Part shown: positions 37,275 through 45,258 of the stretch, piece by piece
Layout of the letters: each line of letters begins with the position of its first letter
Position numbering within the stretch: position 1 is the stretch's first letter
DNA from: VXOI01 sp965197575
GTDB taxonomy: Bacteria; Chloroflexota; Dehalococcoidia; Lucifugimonadales; UBA3495
Reading direction: 5' to 3'
Assembly (NCBI GenBank): GCA_965197575.1
Contig: OZ240214.1
Coordinates: 186,001-250,000 of the forward strand
DNA length: 64,000 bases
Made by a program: the position numbers and the translations under genes
Notes under the pieces: model-generated
The model's database searches: none
What the model was told of the DNA's origin: nothing
The model's input: only the letters and a program-made list of their open reading frames with translations

Positions 37275-39605
37275 ATGTTGGACTATAAGCCGAACATCGT
37301 CCTCTCCAACGAAGAGTTCAATGTGGTCGGTTCGCGGCCGGTGCGGCCCGACGGGGCCGAGAAGGTCACCGGGCGCGCCCGCTACGGGGCCGACACCGTG
37401 CTGCCGGGCCTGCTTTACGGCAAGATTCTGCGCAGCCCCCACTCCCACGCCGTCATCAAGTCCGTCGACACCAGCGCCGCTGAGGCGCTGCCCGGCGTCC
37501 GTGCCGTGGTCACCTCAGCCGACTGGCCGGAGACCTCCCGCAGGCTGTCCGACCTGGCCGAGGGCGCGATCCAGAACCTGGGCTTCCTGAGCACCAACGT
37601 GCTGGCCCGCGGCAAGGCGCTCTACAAGGGCCACGCCATCGCCGGAGTGGCCGCAATCAGCCCTCATGTCGCCGAACAGGCGTTGGAGTTGATCAAGGTC
37701 GACTACGAGGTGCTGCCGCCGGTGTTGAGCGCCGACGAAGCCATGAAGCCCGGCGCTCCCTTGCTCCATGACCGACTCGCCGGTCTTTCCAACGCCGCGA
37801 TGCGGCCCGGCGGTTTGTTGGACGATGACGACCCGACTGTTGGCTCCAACATCGCCAACCACTTCGAGTTCCGCTTGGGCGACGTGGAGCAGGGCTTCAA
37901 GGAAGCCGAGGTCATCGTAGAGAAGGAAACGGAGACCGTCCCGGTACACCAGGGTTACATCGAGCCTCACGCCGGGACCGCGCAGTGGGGCCCCGACGGC
38001 AAGCTGACTCTCTGGTCCAGCAGCCAGGGCCAGTTCACCGTCCGCGACCACACCGCCCGCTTCATGGGCATCCCCATCGCCGACGTGAAGGCCGTGCCGC
38101 TGGAGATTGGCGGCGGCTTCGGGGCCAAGACGGTGCTCTACGTCGAACCGGTGGCGGCGCTGCTGTCCCGGAAGAGCGGACACCCGGTGAAGGTGCAAAT
38201 GAACCGGAAAGAGGTGTTCGAGGCCACCGGCCCCACCTCCGGCACCAAGATCAAGGTCAAGCTGGGCGCGACCAAAGAAGGCAAGCTGGTCGCCGCCGAG
38301 GCCAGCCTGATTTACGAGGCAGGCGCGTTCCCCGGCTCCCCGGTGTCGCCGGGCGCCCAGTGCATGATGGGCCAGTACAACGTGCCCAACGCCTACCTCG
38401 AAGCCTACGACGTAGTGATCAACCGGCCCAAGTCGGCCGCCTACCGCGCTCCCGGCGCCCCGGCCTCCGCGTTCGCTATGGAAACGGCCATTGACGAACT
38501 GTGCGAGAAGCTGGAGATGGACCCGCTGGAGTTCCGGCTGCTCAACAGCTCCAAGGAGGGCGTGCGGCGGGTTACCGGTCCCATGACCCCCAAGGTCGGC
38601 TACATCGAGACGCTCCAGGCCCTCAAAGACCATCCGCACACCCACGCCCCGCTGGGCGAGTCCAACGGCAAGCTCCGGGGCCGGGGCCTGGCCAGCGGCT
38701 TTTGGGGCAACAACACCGGCCCGGCCAGCGCCGTGGCGGTGGTCAACTCCGACGGCTCGGTCGGCCTCACTGAAGGTTCGCCGGACATCGGCGGCAGCCG
38801 CGCCGCCGTCTCGCAGCACCTGGCCGAGGTGTTGAGCATCCCGGTGGAGGACATCAAGCCCCAGGTCGGCGACACCGACAGCATCGGCTTCACCTCCAAC
38901 ACCGGCGGCAGCAGCGCCACCTTCAAGTCGGGCTGGGCCGCCTACGAGGCCGGGCAGGACGTGAAGCGGCAGATGATCGAGCGGGCCGCCAAGATCTGGG
39001 ACATCCCGGTGAACGACGTGGAGTACGCCGACGCTGTCCTCCAGCATAAGTCCGACCAAGAGTTGAGGCTCACCTTCAAGCAGATTGCCGCCCGCCAGGT
39101 GGGCACCGGCGGCCCCATCGTGGGCCGCGCCGGAGTGAACCCGCCGGGGGCCGGCCCCTCCATCGCCGTTCATCTGGTGGACGTGGAGGTGGACCCGGAG
39201 ACCGGCAAGGTGGATGTGATCCGCTACACCGCCGTGCAGGACGCCGGAAAGGCCATCCACCCCAGCTACGTCGAAGGCCAGATACAGGGCGGCGTGGTGC
39301 AGGGCATCGGCTGGGCGCTGAACGAGGAATACCGGTTCGACGACGATGGCGGGATGCTCAACAGCAGCTTCCTCGACTACCGGATGCCGATTTCCCTGGA
39401 CCTGCCGATGATCGACACGGTGATCGTGGAGATCGCCAACCCCGCCCATCCCTACGGGCTGCGGGGCGTGGGCGAGGTGCCCTTGGTACCGCCGCTGGCC
39501 GCCGTGTCCAACGCCGTCTACGACGCCATCGGCGTCCGGATAGACTCCCTGCCCATATCGCCGGACAAGGTCCTGGAAGCCGTTTGGAGCAAGAACGGCG
39601 GCTAA
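37275..39605 (+). CDS. Xanthine dehydrogenase-family molybdopterin-binding subunit
   Basis: The 776-aa product is the large, Mo-cofactor-binding subunit of a molybdenum hydroxylase (xanthine/aldehyde/CO dehydrogenase family). The N-terminal hammerhead domain has KVTGRARYGAD and SPHSHAVI. Mo-cofactor motifs include GGGFGAKT, AYRAPG and the near-C-terminal GVGEVP, whose E is the expected catalytic glutamate. AYRAPG rather than the CO-dehydrogenase-type loop argues against CO oxidation. The FAD and 2Fe-2S subunits that normally accompany it are not in the window. TCAGGAGAC precedes ATG 37275. Confidence 0.88.
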   Translation: MLDYKPNIVLSNEEFNVVGSRPVRPDGAEKVTGRARYGADTVLPGLLYGKILRSPHSHAVIKSVDTSAAEALPGVRAVVTSADWPETSRRLSDLAEGAIQNLGFLSTNVLARGKALYKGHAIAGVAAISPHVAEQALELIKVDYEVLPPVLSADEAMKPGAPLLHDRLAGLSNAAMRPGGLLDDDDPTVGSNIANHFEFRLGDVEQGFKEAEVIVEKETETVPVHQGYIEPHAGTAQWGPDGKLTLWSSSQGQFTVRDHTARFMGIPIADVKAVPLEIGGGFGAKTVLYVEPVAALLSRKSGHPVKVQMNRKEVFEATGPTSGTKIKVKLGATKEGKLVAAEASLIYEAGAFPGSPVSPGAQCMMGQYNVPNAYLEAYDVVINRPKSAAYRAPGAPASAFAMETAIDELCEKLEMDPLEFRLLNSSKEGVRRVTGPMTPKVGYIETLQALKDHPHTHAPLGESNGKLRGRGLASGFWGNNTGPASAVAVVNSDGSVGLTEGSPDIGGSRAAVSQHLAEVLSIPVEDIKPQVGDTDSIGFTSNTGGSSATFKSGWAAYEAGQDVKRQMIERAAKIWDIPVNDVEYADAVLQHKSDQELRLTFKQIAARQVGTGGPIVGRAGVNPPGAGPSIAVHLVDVEVDPETGKVDVIRYTAVQDAGKAIHPSYVEGQIQGGVVQGIGWALNEEYRFDDDGGMLNSSFLDYRMPISLDLPMIDTVIVEIANPAHPYGLRGVGEVPLVPPLAAVSNAVYDAIGVRIDSLPISPDKVLEAVWSKNGG

Positions 39606-39621
39606 ACGAATTTAGAATAGT

Positions 39622-39690
39622 GAATTAGGAATGCGGCAGACAATTCCGCATTCCTAATTCCAAAAATTCCCCTCTCCCGGAGGGAGAGGG
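39622..39690. repeat. Two hairpins: 15-bp inverted repeat and REP-like palindrome
   Basis: GAATTAGGAATGCGG (39622-39636) pairs perfectly with 39646-39660 over a 9-base loop. CCCTCTCCC (39670-39678) pairs with GGGAGAGGG over GGA and runs on into CTAGGGTGAGGG, the pattern of a widespread REP-like repeat. They lie between the stop of the molybdenum hydroxylase gene and the MoaD-like start; the first could act as a terminator. Confidence 0.7.
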
Positions 39691-39704
39691 CTAGGGTGAG
39701 GGCA

Positions 39705-39974
39705 ATGCCAGAGGTTTGGGTCCCGCCCCGGATGCAAGTGCTCACCGGCGGCAAGCAGCAAGTGCAAGTGCCCGGCGCGACGGTGCGCCAGGTGATCAAC
39801 AACCTGGAAAGGGAATACCCAGGCACCCGCGAGTGGCTCATGGATGACGAAGAAGACGACCTCATTCCCGGAGTGGCGGTCATCGTCGACGGTGAGACCA
39901 GCCTGATGGGGCTGCTGGAGCGCGTCCAGGAGAACAGCGAGGTGCACTTCCTGCCCGCCATCGGCGGCGGTTGA
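39705..39974 (+). CDS. MoaD/ThiS-family sulfur-carrier protein
   Basis: An 89-aa protein starting MPEVWVPPRMQVL and ending IGGG, providing the terminal GG needed for adenylation and thiocarboxylation in ubiquitin-like sulfur carriers. The middle TVRQVINNLEREYPG fits MoaD. Its position after a molybdopterin enzyme gene suggests a role in cofactor supply, but no MoaE or MoeB gene is near. ATG 39705 is chosen over GTG 39696 because it follows GGTGAGGG. Confidence 0.78.
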   Translation: MPEVWVPPRMQVLTGGKQQVQVPGATVRQVINNLEREYPGTREWLMDDEEDDLIPGVAVIVDGETSLMGLLERVQENSEVHFLPAIGGG

Positions 39975-40074
39975 ATAACCAGGACGTTAGGGCCGGGCGA
40001 TTCACAGCCCCCATTGCAGGCGAACGTAGGCAACGGGGGCTGGTCTTTTGTGCGAACTTCGAGGAGGACCTGGT

Positions 40075-40587
40075 TTGAGTAGCGTAAGTCCCCAAGAGGT
40101 CGACGAATCCGCATCTGGCCCGCCCCGCCTACGCCCCCGGCTGAGCGTTCAGGCGGCGCGCGAGGTGCGGCGAGACACCCCGCTGCGGCAGGCTCGCACC
40201 TGCTATGGACACTTGGCGGGCGTTGCCGGTGTCTGGCTGATGGACCGGATGATTGCGCTTGGATGGCTGGAAGAAGCACCTGCCCACGCGGGCGACCGGC
40301 ACGTGCGCTACGTCACGACTACGGGGGGCGACCGCGCCCTTTCGGACCGGGGAGTACAGCGCGCCGCCAACGGCCGGGCCGCCGCAGGCGAGGCTTTCGG
40401 ATGCCTCGACTGGACGGAGCGCCGTCAGCACTTGGGCGGCTCGCTGGGGCGGGCAATTAAGGTTAGCCTGCGCGCTGGCGGCTTTATTTCCCTGGCGGGA
40501 GATTCGCGGGAAGTTGCCGTCGTCGCGTCGCTTGAATCGTGGCTCGACGGGGGATCGCGGTTGGACGGGGTACTGGCCACGGGTTAG
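40075..40587 (+). CDS. ArsR-family-like regulator, winged helix apparently missing
   Basis: About 170 aa from TTG 40075, preceded by GAGGAGG. ARTCYGHLAGVAGVWLMDRM and FGCLDWTERRQHLGGSLG are motifs of the C-terminal half of a subset of ArsR-type regulators. The roughly 100-residue N-terminal winged helix expected in those proteins is replaced by a short proline/arginine-rich stretch. Either the gene lost its DNA-binding half or the remaining domain works alone. It lies between MoaD-like and acyl-CoA dehydrogenase-like genes on the same strand. Confidence 0.55.
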   Translation: MSSVSPQEVDESASGPPRLRPRLSVQAAREVRRDTPLRQARTCYGHLAGVAGVWLMDRMIALGWLEEAPAHAGDRHVRYVTTTGGDRALSDRGVQRAANGRAAAGEAFGCLDWTERRQHLGGSLGRAIKVSLRAGGFISLAGDSREVAVVASLESWLDGGSRLDGVLATG

Positions 40588-40664
40588 AATACTGCAACGC
40601 CATCGGTGTTCGGCGGGGTTCTCCGCGTAGTCAAATCGAACTTCGTTTGTCCAGGAGGAAACGC

Positions 40665-41867
40665 ATGGTCCAACAGCTAACGGCCTCGCAGCAGAAGTGG
40701 TACGACCTGGCGGCCAAACATGCTGATGTATTCGCCGAACGCGCCGCCGAATACGACCGGGAAGGCAAGTTTCCTCACGAAAACTATGCGGAGATGAAGG
40801 AGTCGGGCTACACCGCCATGCCCATTCCGGCGGACTGCAACGGCGGAGGGGCCGACCTGCTGGACATCTGCATCGCGCAGAACCGGCTGGCCCAAGGCTG
40901 CGGCGCGACCGCCCTGGCCGTCAACATGCACTTCGGTCTTCCCTTTGTAATGACCGACCTCAGGGCCGACGGCTTCGAAGTTGAAGAACTCCTGACCCGT
41001 ATTGCCGACGAGAAGCTGATCGTTTTCGGGGCGATCACGGATCCCCAGGTTGACAGCATGAAAGGTATCACCGGTATGGGCTACACCACGGTCAAGGCCG
41101 TGAAAGAGGGTGAAGGCTTCCGCATCAACGGCCACAAGGCTTTCGGCACCAACAGCCCCGGAGGCGACCTCTTCGCCAGTTCCGCCATCTACGAAGACCC
41201 GGAGGAAGGCGAGGTCGGCTTGATCTTCATCCTGCCCATCGACCACGAGGGGCTGGTATGTCTCAACGACTGGGACACGATGGGGATGCGGGCCAGCCAA
41301 AGCCATAGCTGGCGGCTGGAAAACGTGTTCGTCGAAGAGGACCACGTGTTCAAGCACAAGCCTTGGGAGTGGGACATTTACGCCCGCGGCCTCTGGGCCT
41401 GGCACGGCGGCAGCTTCGGGTCGGTGTACCTGGGCATAGCCAAGGCCGCTCGCGACTTCGCCATCAACCAGACCCGCGACCGCACCCGCATACCCTTCAA
41501 GTACCCCGAGAGCTACTATCCGGGCCACCAGTTTTTGGCCGCCGAGATGGATATCGCCCTCCACGCGGGCTGGGCCTATCAGTTGCAGATTGCCGAGCGG
41601 TTGGTCGACACCAAGAACCGCGACGACGGGACAATCGTTGACGCGGTGGCGATGCAATACTTCTGCATGAAGACGGCGGTGGATGTGGTAGGCAAGGCGG
41701 TGGACATGGTGGGCGGCGCGGCGCTGGCCCGGCGGTTGCCGCTGGAGCGCTACTACCGCGACGTGCGGGCCGGCCCCATGCACCCCATCAGCGGCTTCGA
41801 CGCCCTGGAGCTAATCGGTAAACACGCCTTCGGCCTCCCCCGCGACGCCCAGCCGCGCTACGTGTGA
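40665..41867 (+). CDS. Acyl-CoA dehydrogenase-fold flavoprotein
   Basis: 400 aa from ATG 40665 after AGGAGG. The order is the N-terminal helical domain (FPHENYAEMKESGYTAMPIP), the flavin-contact region (ITGMGYTTVKAVKEG, FRINGHKAFGTNSPGG), WDTMGMRASQSHSW, and the C-terminal YYRDVRAGPMHP. The last motif is shared by acyl-CoA dehydrogenases and DszC/HpaB-like monooxygenases, so dehydrogenase versus flavin monooxygenase cannot be decided. Undamaged. It has no CoA ligase or electron-transfer flavoprotein neighbours. Confidence 0.82.
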   Translation: MVQQLTASQQKWYDLAAKHADVFAERAAEYDREGKFPHENYAEMKESGYTAMPIPADCNGGGADLLDICIAQNRLAQGCGATALAVNMHFGLPFVMTDLRADGFEVEELLTRIADEKLIVFGAITDPQVDSMKGITGMGYTTVKAVKEGEGFRINGHKAFGTNSPGGDLFASSAIYEDPEEGEVGLIFILPIDHEGLVCLNDWDTMGMRASQSHSWRLENVFVEEDHVFKHKPWEWDIYARGLWAWHGGSFGSVYLGIAKAARDFAINQTRDRTRIPFKYPESYYPGHQFLAAEMDIALHAGWAYQLQIAERLVDTKNRDDGTIVDAVAMQYFCMKTAVDVVGKAVDMVGGAALARRLPLERYYRDVRAGPMHPISGFDALELIGKHAFGLPRDAQPRYV

Positions 41868-41895
41868 TGGGGCGCGGCCACTGTCCGGGTGGTGG

Positions 41896-42360
41896 TCACG
41901 CTGGCAGGATGACGTTATTGGCGACGTGGGCCGGGTTGATTAGCACTTGGTTGTTCGGCCTGTCGACAGTCAGGGCGCAAAGGTTCAGGAAGTCCCTCCC
42001 GAGTAGCGACGGCAATTCTTGGATCACCTGAGAGTGAGGCTTCCCGGCGATTAGAATCTGGCACGAGAAAAACCGGATTGAGCCGTCCTGGTCTCTGAAC
42101 ACGAGTGCCGCCTCCTCGCGGAAGTACCCGAAACCTCCGCCAACCCCGGACATTGTCACCAACGAACTCCGGCGTAGCCGATTGTACGGAATGCGTAGCT
42201 TGGCTGTGTCCTCGTCGTGCAGAGAGGTGCGGTCGGCGCCTGTGTCAATCAGAAAGTCGACGGGTCTTTCGACTCCGATGCGGGGCAGGATAACCCGCGC
42301 TTGGACAAATGGCGCAGGTACTGGAGCCAGGCCAGCTTTGTAGAACCCTGGTATTGCCAC
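41896..42360 (-). CDS. Retropepsin-like aspartic protease
   Basis: 154 aa from ATG 42360. FLIDTGADRTSL gives the DTGA catalytic motif at about residue 38, and LPSLLGRDFL provides the second conserved segment of single-domain bacterial retropepsin-like proteases, which act as homodimers. No signal peptide is evident. It starts 6 bp after the stop of the DUF5678-like gene, so the two form a unit. Confidence 0.78.
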   Translation of the reverse strand: MAIPGFYKAGLAPVPAPFVQARVILPRIGVERPVDFLIDTGADRTSLHDEDTAKLRIPYNRLRRSSLVTMSGVGGGFGYFREEAALVFRDQDGSIRFFSCQILIAGKPHSQVIQELPSLLGRDFLNLCALTVDRPNNQVLINPAHVANNVILPA

Positions 42361-42366
42361 GAAAGT

Positions 42367-42669
42367 TTAGATTATCAAGGGCTTGGGGTTAGTGTTCATG
42401 CGCTGTATGACGGCATCGCAATCACGTAGGCCCTTGGCGTCGAGTTTCTTAAGGACGTTTTTCAGGCTTGGTCCAACCACGACCAATTCCTGACGGAGGA
42501 CCGCTACCCATTGGTCCGGGTATTTTTCGGTCAGTTCGTTGCGGACAGATTCTACATACTTGGAGTCGTCTATGAATTGTTCCAAGCTGGCAAGATCCGC
42601 ACTCCAATCACGCTCGCTCCATTGAATGGCGTTCAATATTGTCAGTCGCTTTGCCTCATCGATTTCCAT
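42367..42669 (-). CDS. DUF5678-like protein
   Basis: 100 aa from ATG 42669 (GGAGG upstream). LTEKYPDQWVAVLRQELVVVG and the ending NTNPKPLII fit DUF5678, small proteins commonly encoded beside a retropepsin-like protease, as here. The IS630 subgroup A element lies 50 bp upstream and may have displaced the promoter. Confidence 0.75.
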   Translation of the reverse strand: MEIDEAKRLTILNAIQWSERDWSADLASLEQFIDDSKYVESVRNELTEKYPDQWVAVLRQELVVVGPSLKNVLKKLDAKGLRDCDAVIQRMNTNPKPLII

Positions 42670-42719
42670 CGCGGGCCTCCCCAACCGGCAGTCTGTGGGT
42701 GACTGCCAGGTCCGTATTC

Positions 42720-43958
42720 TAAACCAAAGCCAAGGTGAAATGCGCAGACGGATAGGGTAAATTTGGGAGGGAACTGGGTTAGCTGGTCTCAGGAGTTGCG
42801 AGGGGTAGGTGATGGGCGTGAGAGAGATAGACCGGTCTCTGGAACAATGACAGATGGGAGTGAAGGACTTGCGGAGGCGGATGATTCTGGCGCCCACGCC
42901 CCGGGAGCGGGAGAGATGGTACGCCATGCTGCTGCTGGCCCAGGGCTGGACGGCAGCAGCCACGGCGGAGGCCCTGGAGCGGGACCCGCACACCATCGGG
43001 CGATGGGCGTCGGCCTTCGGCGAGGGAGGACCGGCGGCCCTGATGTTCGAGCAGACCGGTGGTTCCCCCCCGCCCTGGACCAGGCGCAGCAGGAGGAGTT
43101 GAAAGGGGCGGTGCAGCAACCGCCAGCCACGTCGGGTATTGAATTGGCCAACTGGTATTGGAAGGTGGTTCGGCAGTATGTCTCGGAGCGCTGCGGCGTC
43201 AGCTTGAGCCGGAGCAGTTGCCTGAACTGCCTGCACCGTTTGGGATTCGCCTTCAAGCGTCCCAAGAAACGCCTGCTCAAGGCGAACGAGTCCCGGAGGG
43301 AGGCCTTCGTTGCGGAGTACGCGGCCTTGAGGGAGGAGGCCCGGCAGACCGGGGCCAAGGTCTTCTTTGCCGACGAGGCCCACTTCCGTGCCGACGCCGA
43401 ACTGCGTGGCAAGTGGGTGCTGAAGGGAGAACCCGGCCTGGTGGACTCGAGCAGCCCGCGCTATGGCGAGAAGGCCAGCTACTACTCGGCGGTGTGCCTG
43501 GAGACCGGTGAGGTGGAGTGGATGGAGCTGGAGGGGAACAGCAACTCAGGAACATCGGCCATGTTCCTGAGGCAATTGAGAGAGAGGCAAGCCGGGCCGT
43601 TGAACGTGATCTGGGACAACGCCCCGGCGCACCGCGGCGAGGCAGTAAGGGAGTATCTGCGGACGCCGGGCCTGGGCCTGCGGTTGATGAATCTGCCGGG
43701 TTACAGCCCGGACTTCAACGCCGATGAGGCCATCTGGGGCTGGGCGAGGGAGGAAGCGACCGGGAACCTGTGCTTGGGGACCAAGTCCCGGGTGCAGGAG
43801 AGGGTCGGGAACTTCCTCGATGCCCTGGCCAGCCGGAGGGAGGAGGTCAAACGCCGCTGCCGCACCATCCTGCAATCCAAGGCGGAAGGGCTGGCGCAAG
43901 CTTCCCAGAGCGATTCCGGCCACACCCCAAATGCACATCCCACCTTGGCTTTAGTTTA
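42720..43958 (+). mobile_element. IS630 subgroup A element (complete)
   Basis: TA 42720-42721 and 43957-43958; ends AACCAAAGCCAAGGTGAAAT and, reverse-complemented, AACTAAAGCCAAGGTGGGAT. These termini recur on MITE-A copies 1 and 2 and on the remnant ending at 10289, so this is the probable autonomous source. Confidence 0.88.
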
Positions 43959-43959
43959 G
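42854..43959 (+). CDS. IS630 subgroup A transposase, C-run frameshift type
   Basis: orfA (42854-43102) has a helix-turn-helix at AATAEALERDPHTIGRW. orfB continues in the -1 frame at TTCCCCCCC (C run 43065-43071) as FPPALDQAQQEELKG. It has VFFADEAHFRAD, VIWDNAPAHRGE and YSPDFNADEAIWGW (DDE). The TAG stop is formed by the TA target duplication plus the first flanking G. No other lesion is visible. Confidence 0.83.
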
Positions 43960-44001
43960 ATCCACAGGCAGGTCCATGCCTGTAGTCTACCCCTGACTTA
44001 G

Positions 44002-45227
44002 CCAGGACGATTGCAAAGTCGGGGAAGGAGGTTTAAAAGATAGGGAAGTGAGCTATGGGAGTGTGTGGATATGGCAGCGGCGGAATCTCCATTCAAGTGC
44101 TTGGAGCAGGCGCCGGATCCCAGGAGGGCCCGGGGAGTCCGGCATCCCTTTCAGGCCATTCTGCGGCTGACCCTGCCGGGCTTGGGTCTGCGGCCAGACC
44201 ACCATGGCCCACAGCGCCCTCTTCGCCAGGATGCACTGGCCGGCACTGAAGGAGCCTCTGGGTTTTCTCAGAAACCATCCGCCCCACGCCGCCGCTATCT
44301 CCCGCACCCTGGCCGGGTTCCCTTATGCGCAGTTGCCAGGGGCCCTGACCGGATGGGTGGCTGGCGTGATGGCGGACCGGGAGGTGAACGCCCCGGCAGA
44401 CGGCAAGCGGGCCAAGCAGTCCGAGGATGCCAAGGGCCATCCCCCGGTGATGGTGAACGTGCTGGCCCATGACCTGAAGTTGGGTCTGGCCCAGTGGCCG
44501 GCATCGGAGAAACGGCACGAACCCGGGGTGTTGCGGGAACAGTTGGCCCAACTGTTCGAGCGCTATCCCGGCCTGAGACTGCTGAGCAGGGACGCCCTGT
44601 ACGCGGAGCGGGACCTGTGCCAGGCCATAGTCAGCCACGGACGGGACTGCCTGGCGCGTATCAAGGGGAACCGGCCCGAGGCGCTGGCGGCATTGGCGGA
44701 CGGGTTTGCCGTGGAGGAACCGGGTGAGCCTGAGGCGGAGACCGTGGGAAAAAAGCGGGTGTGATCGAGAGGCGGCGCATCTGGACCGGTGCGGCGCTGG
44801 CCGGCTATATCCGGGATGAGTTGGGCTTTCCCGGAGCGAGGCAGGGGGTGATGGTGGAGAAGGAGGCGGTGGACATAGCCGCCGGGGAGGTGAGCCGGGA
44901 GCGCTGGTATCCGCTGACCAGCCTGAGTTCCCGGCGGTGCGGACCAAAGGAACTGCTTCGAGGGTTCCGCAACCACTGGAGGGTTGAGAACAGCCTGCGC
45001 CACGTGAAGGACCGCAGTTGGGATGAGGACGTCCACACGTTGCGCCGTCCGGGACTGGGAGAGGTATATGCCACCCTGGTCAACACCGCGCTCAACGCCC
45101 TGCGCCTGGAGGAATGGTTTCCCCTCCGGATGTCCATGCCCCTGCGAGCCAAGACCTGCGCCTTCCGCCCAACGCAGACCATCGCCCGCCTCTGCGGTCA
45201 ACCCTTCTGACTTTGCAATCGTCCTGG
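44002..45227 (+). mobile_element. ISAs1-family element, copy 3 (complete)
   Basis: CCAGGACGATTGCAAAGTC and its complement bound the element. Flanks GACTTAGC and GGCTTAGC (after two bases) resemble an 8-bp duplication with one change. This copy has no nested insertion and serves as reference for copies 1 and 2. Confidence 0.85.
44071..45210 (+). pseudogene. ISAs1 transposase, copy 3, one accidental frameshift
   Basis: ATG 44071 begins MAAAESPFKCLEQAPD. One extra G near 44185 (CTTGGGTCTG versus CTTGGTCTG in copies 1 and 2) breaks the frame, which resumes as MAHSALFARMHWPALKEP. At 44749-44755 the heptamer A_AAA_AAG is in phase with the upstream frame and leads to -1 frame IERRRIWTGAALAGY, ending 45210. 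The family is normally encoded by a single frame, so the recurring split here is notable. Confidence 0.8.
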
Positions 45228-45258
45228 CGGCTTAGCCAGTCTGAACAGTTACGCTGAC

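Noticed and set aside
37515..39449. 644-codon minus-strand open frame opposite the molybdenum hydroxylase gene
   Set aside because: Antisense shadow of a GC-rich gene; composition is His/Gly/Leu-rich without any family motif.
37275..39605. Carbon-monoxide dehydrogenase large subunit (CoxL)
   Set aside because: The active-site loop reads AYRAPG, not the CoxL-type loop, and coxM/coxS are absent.
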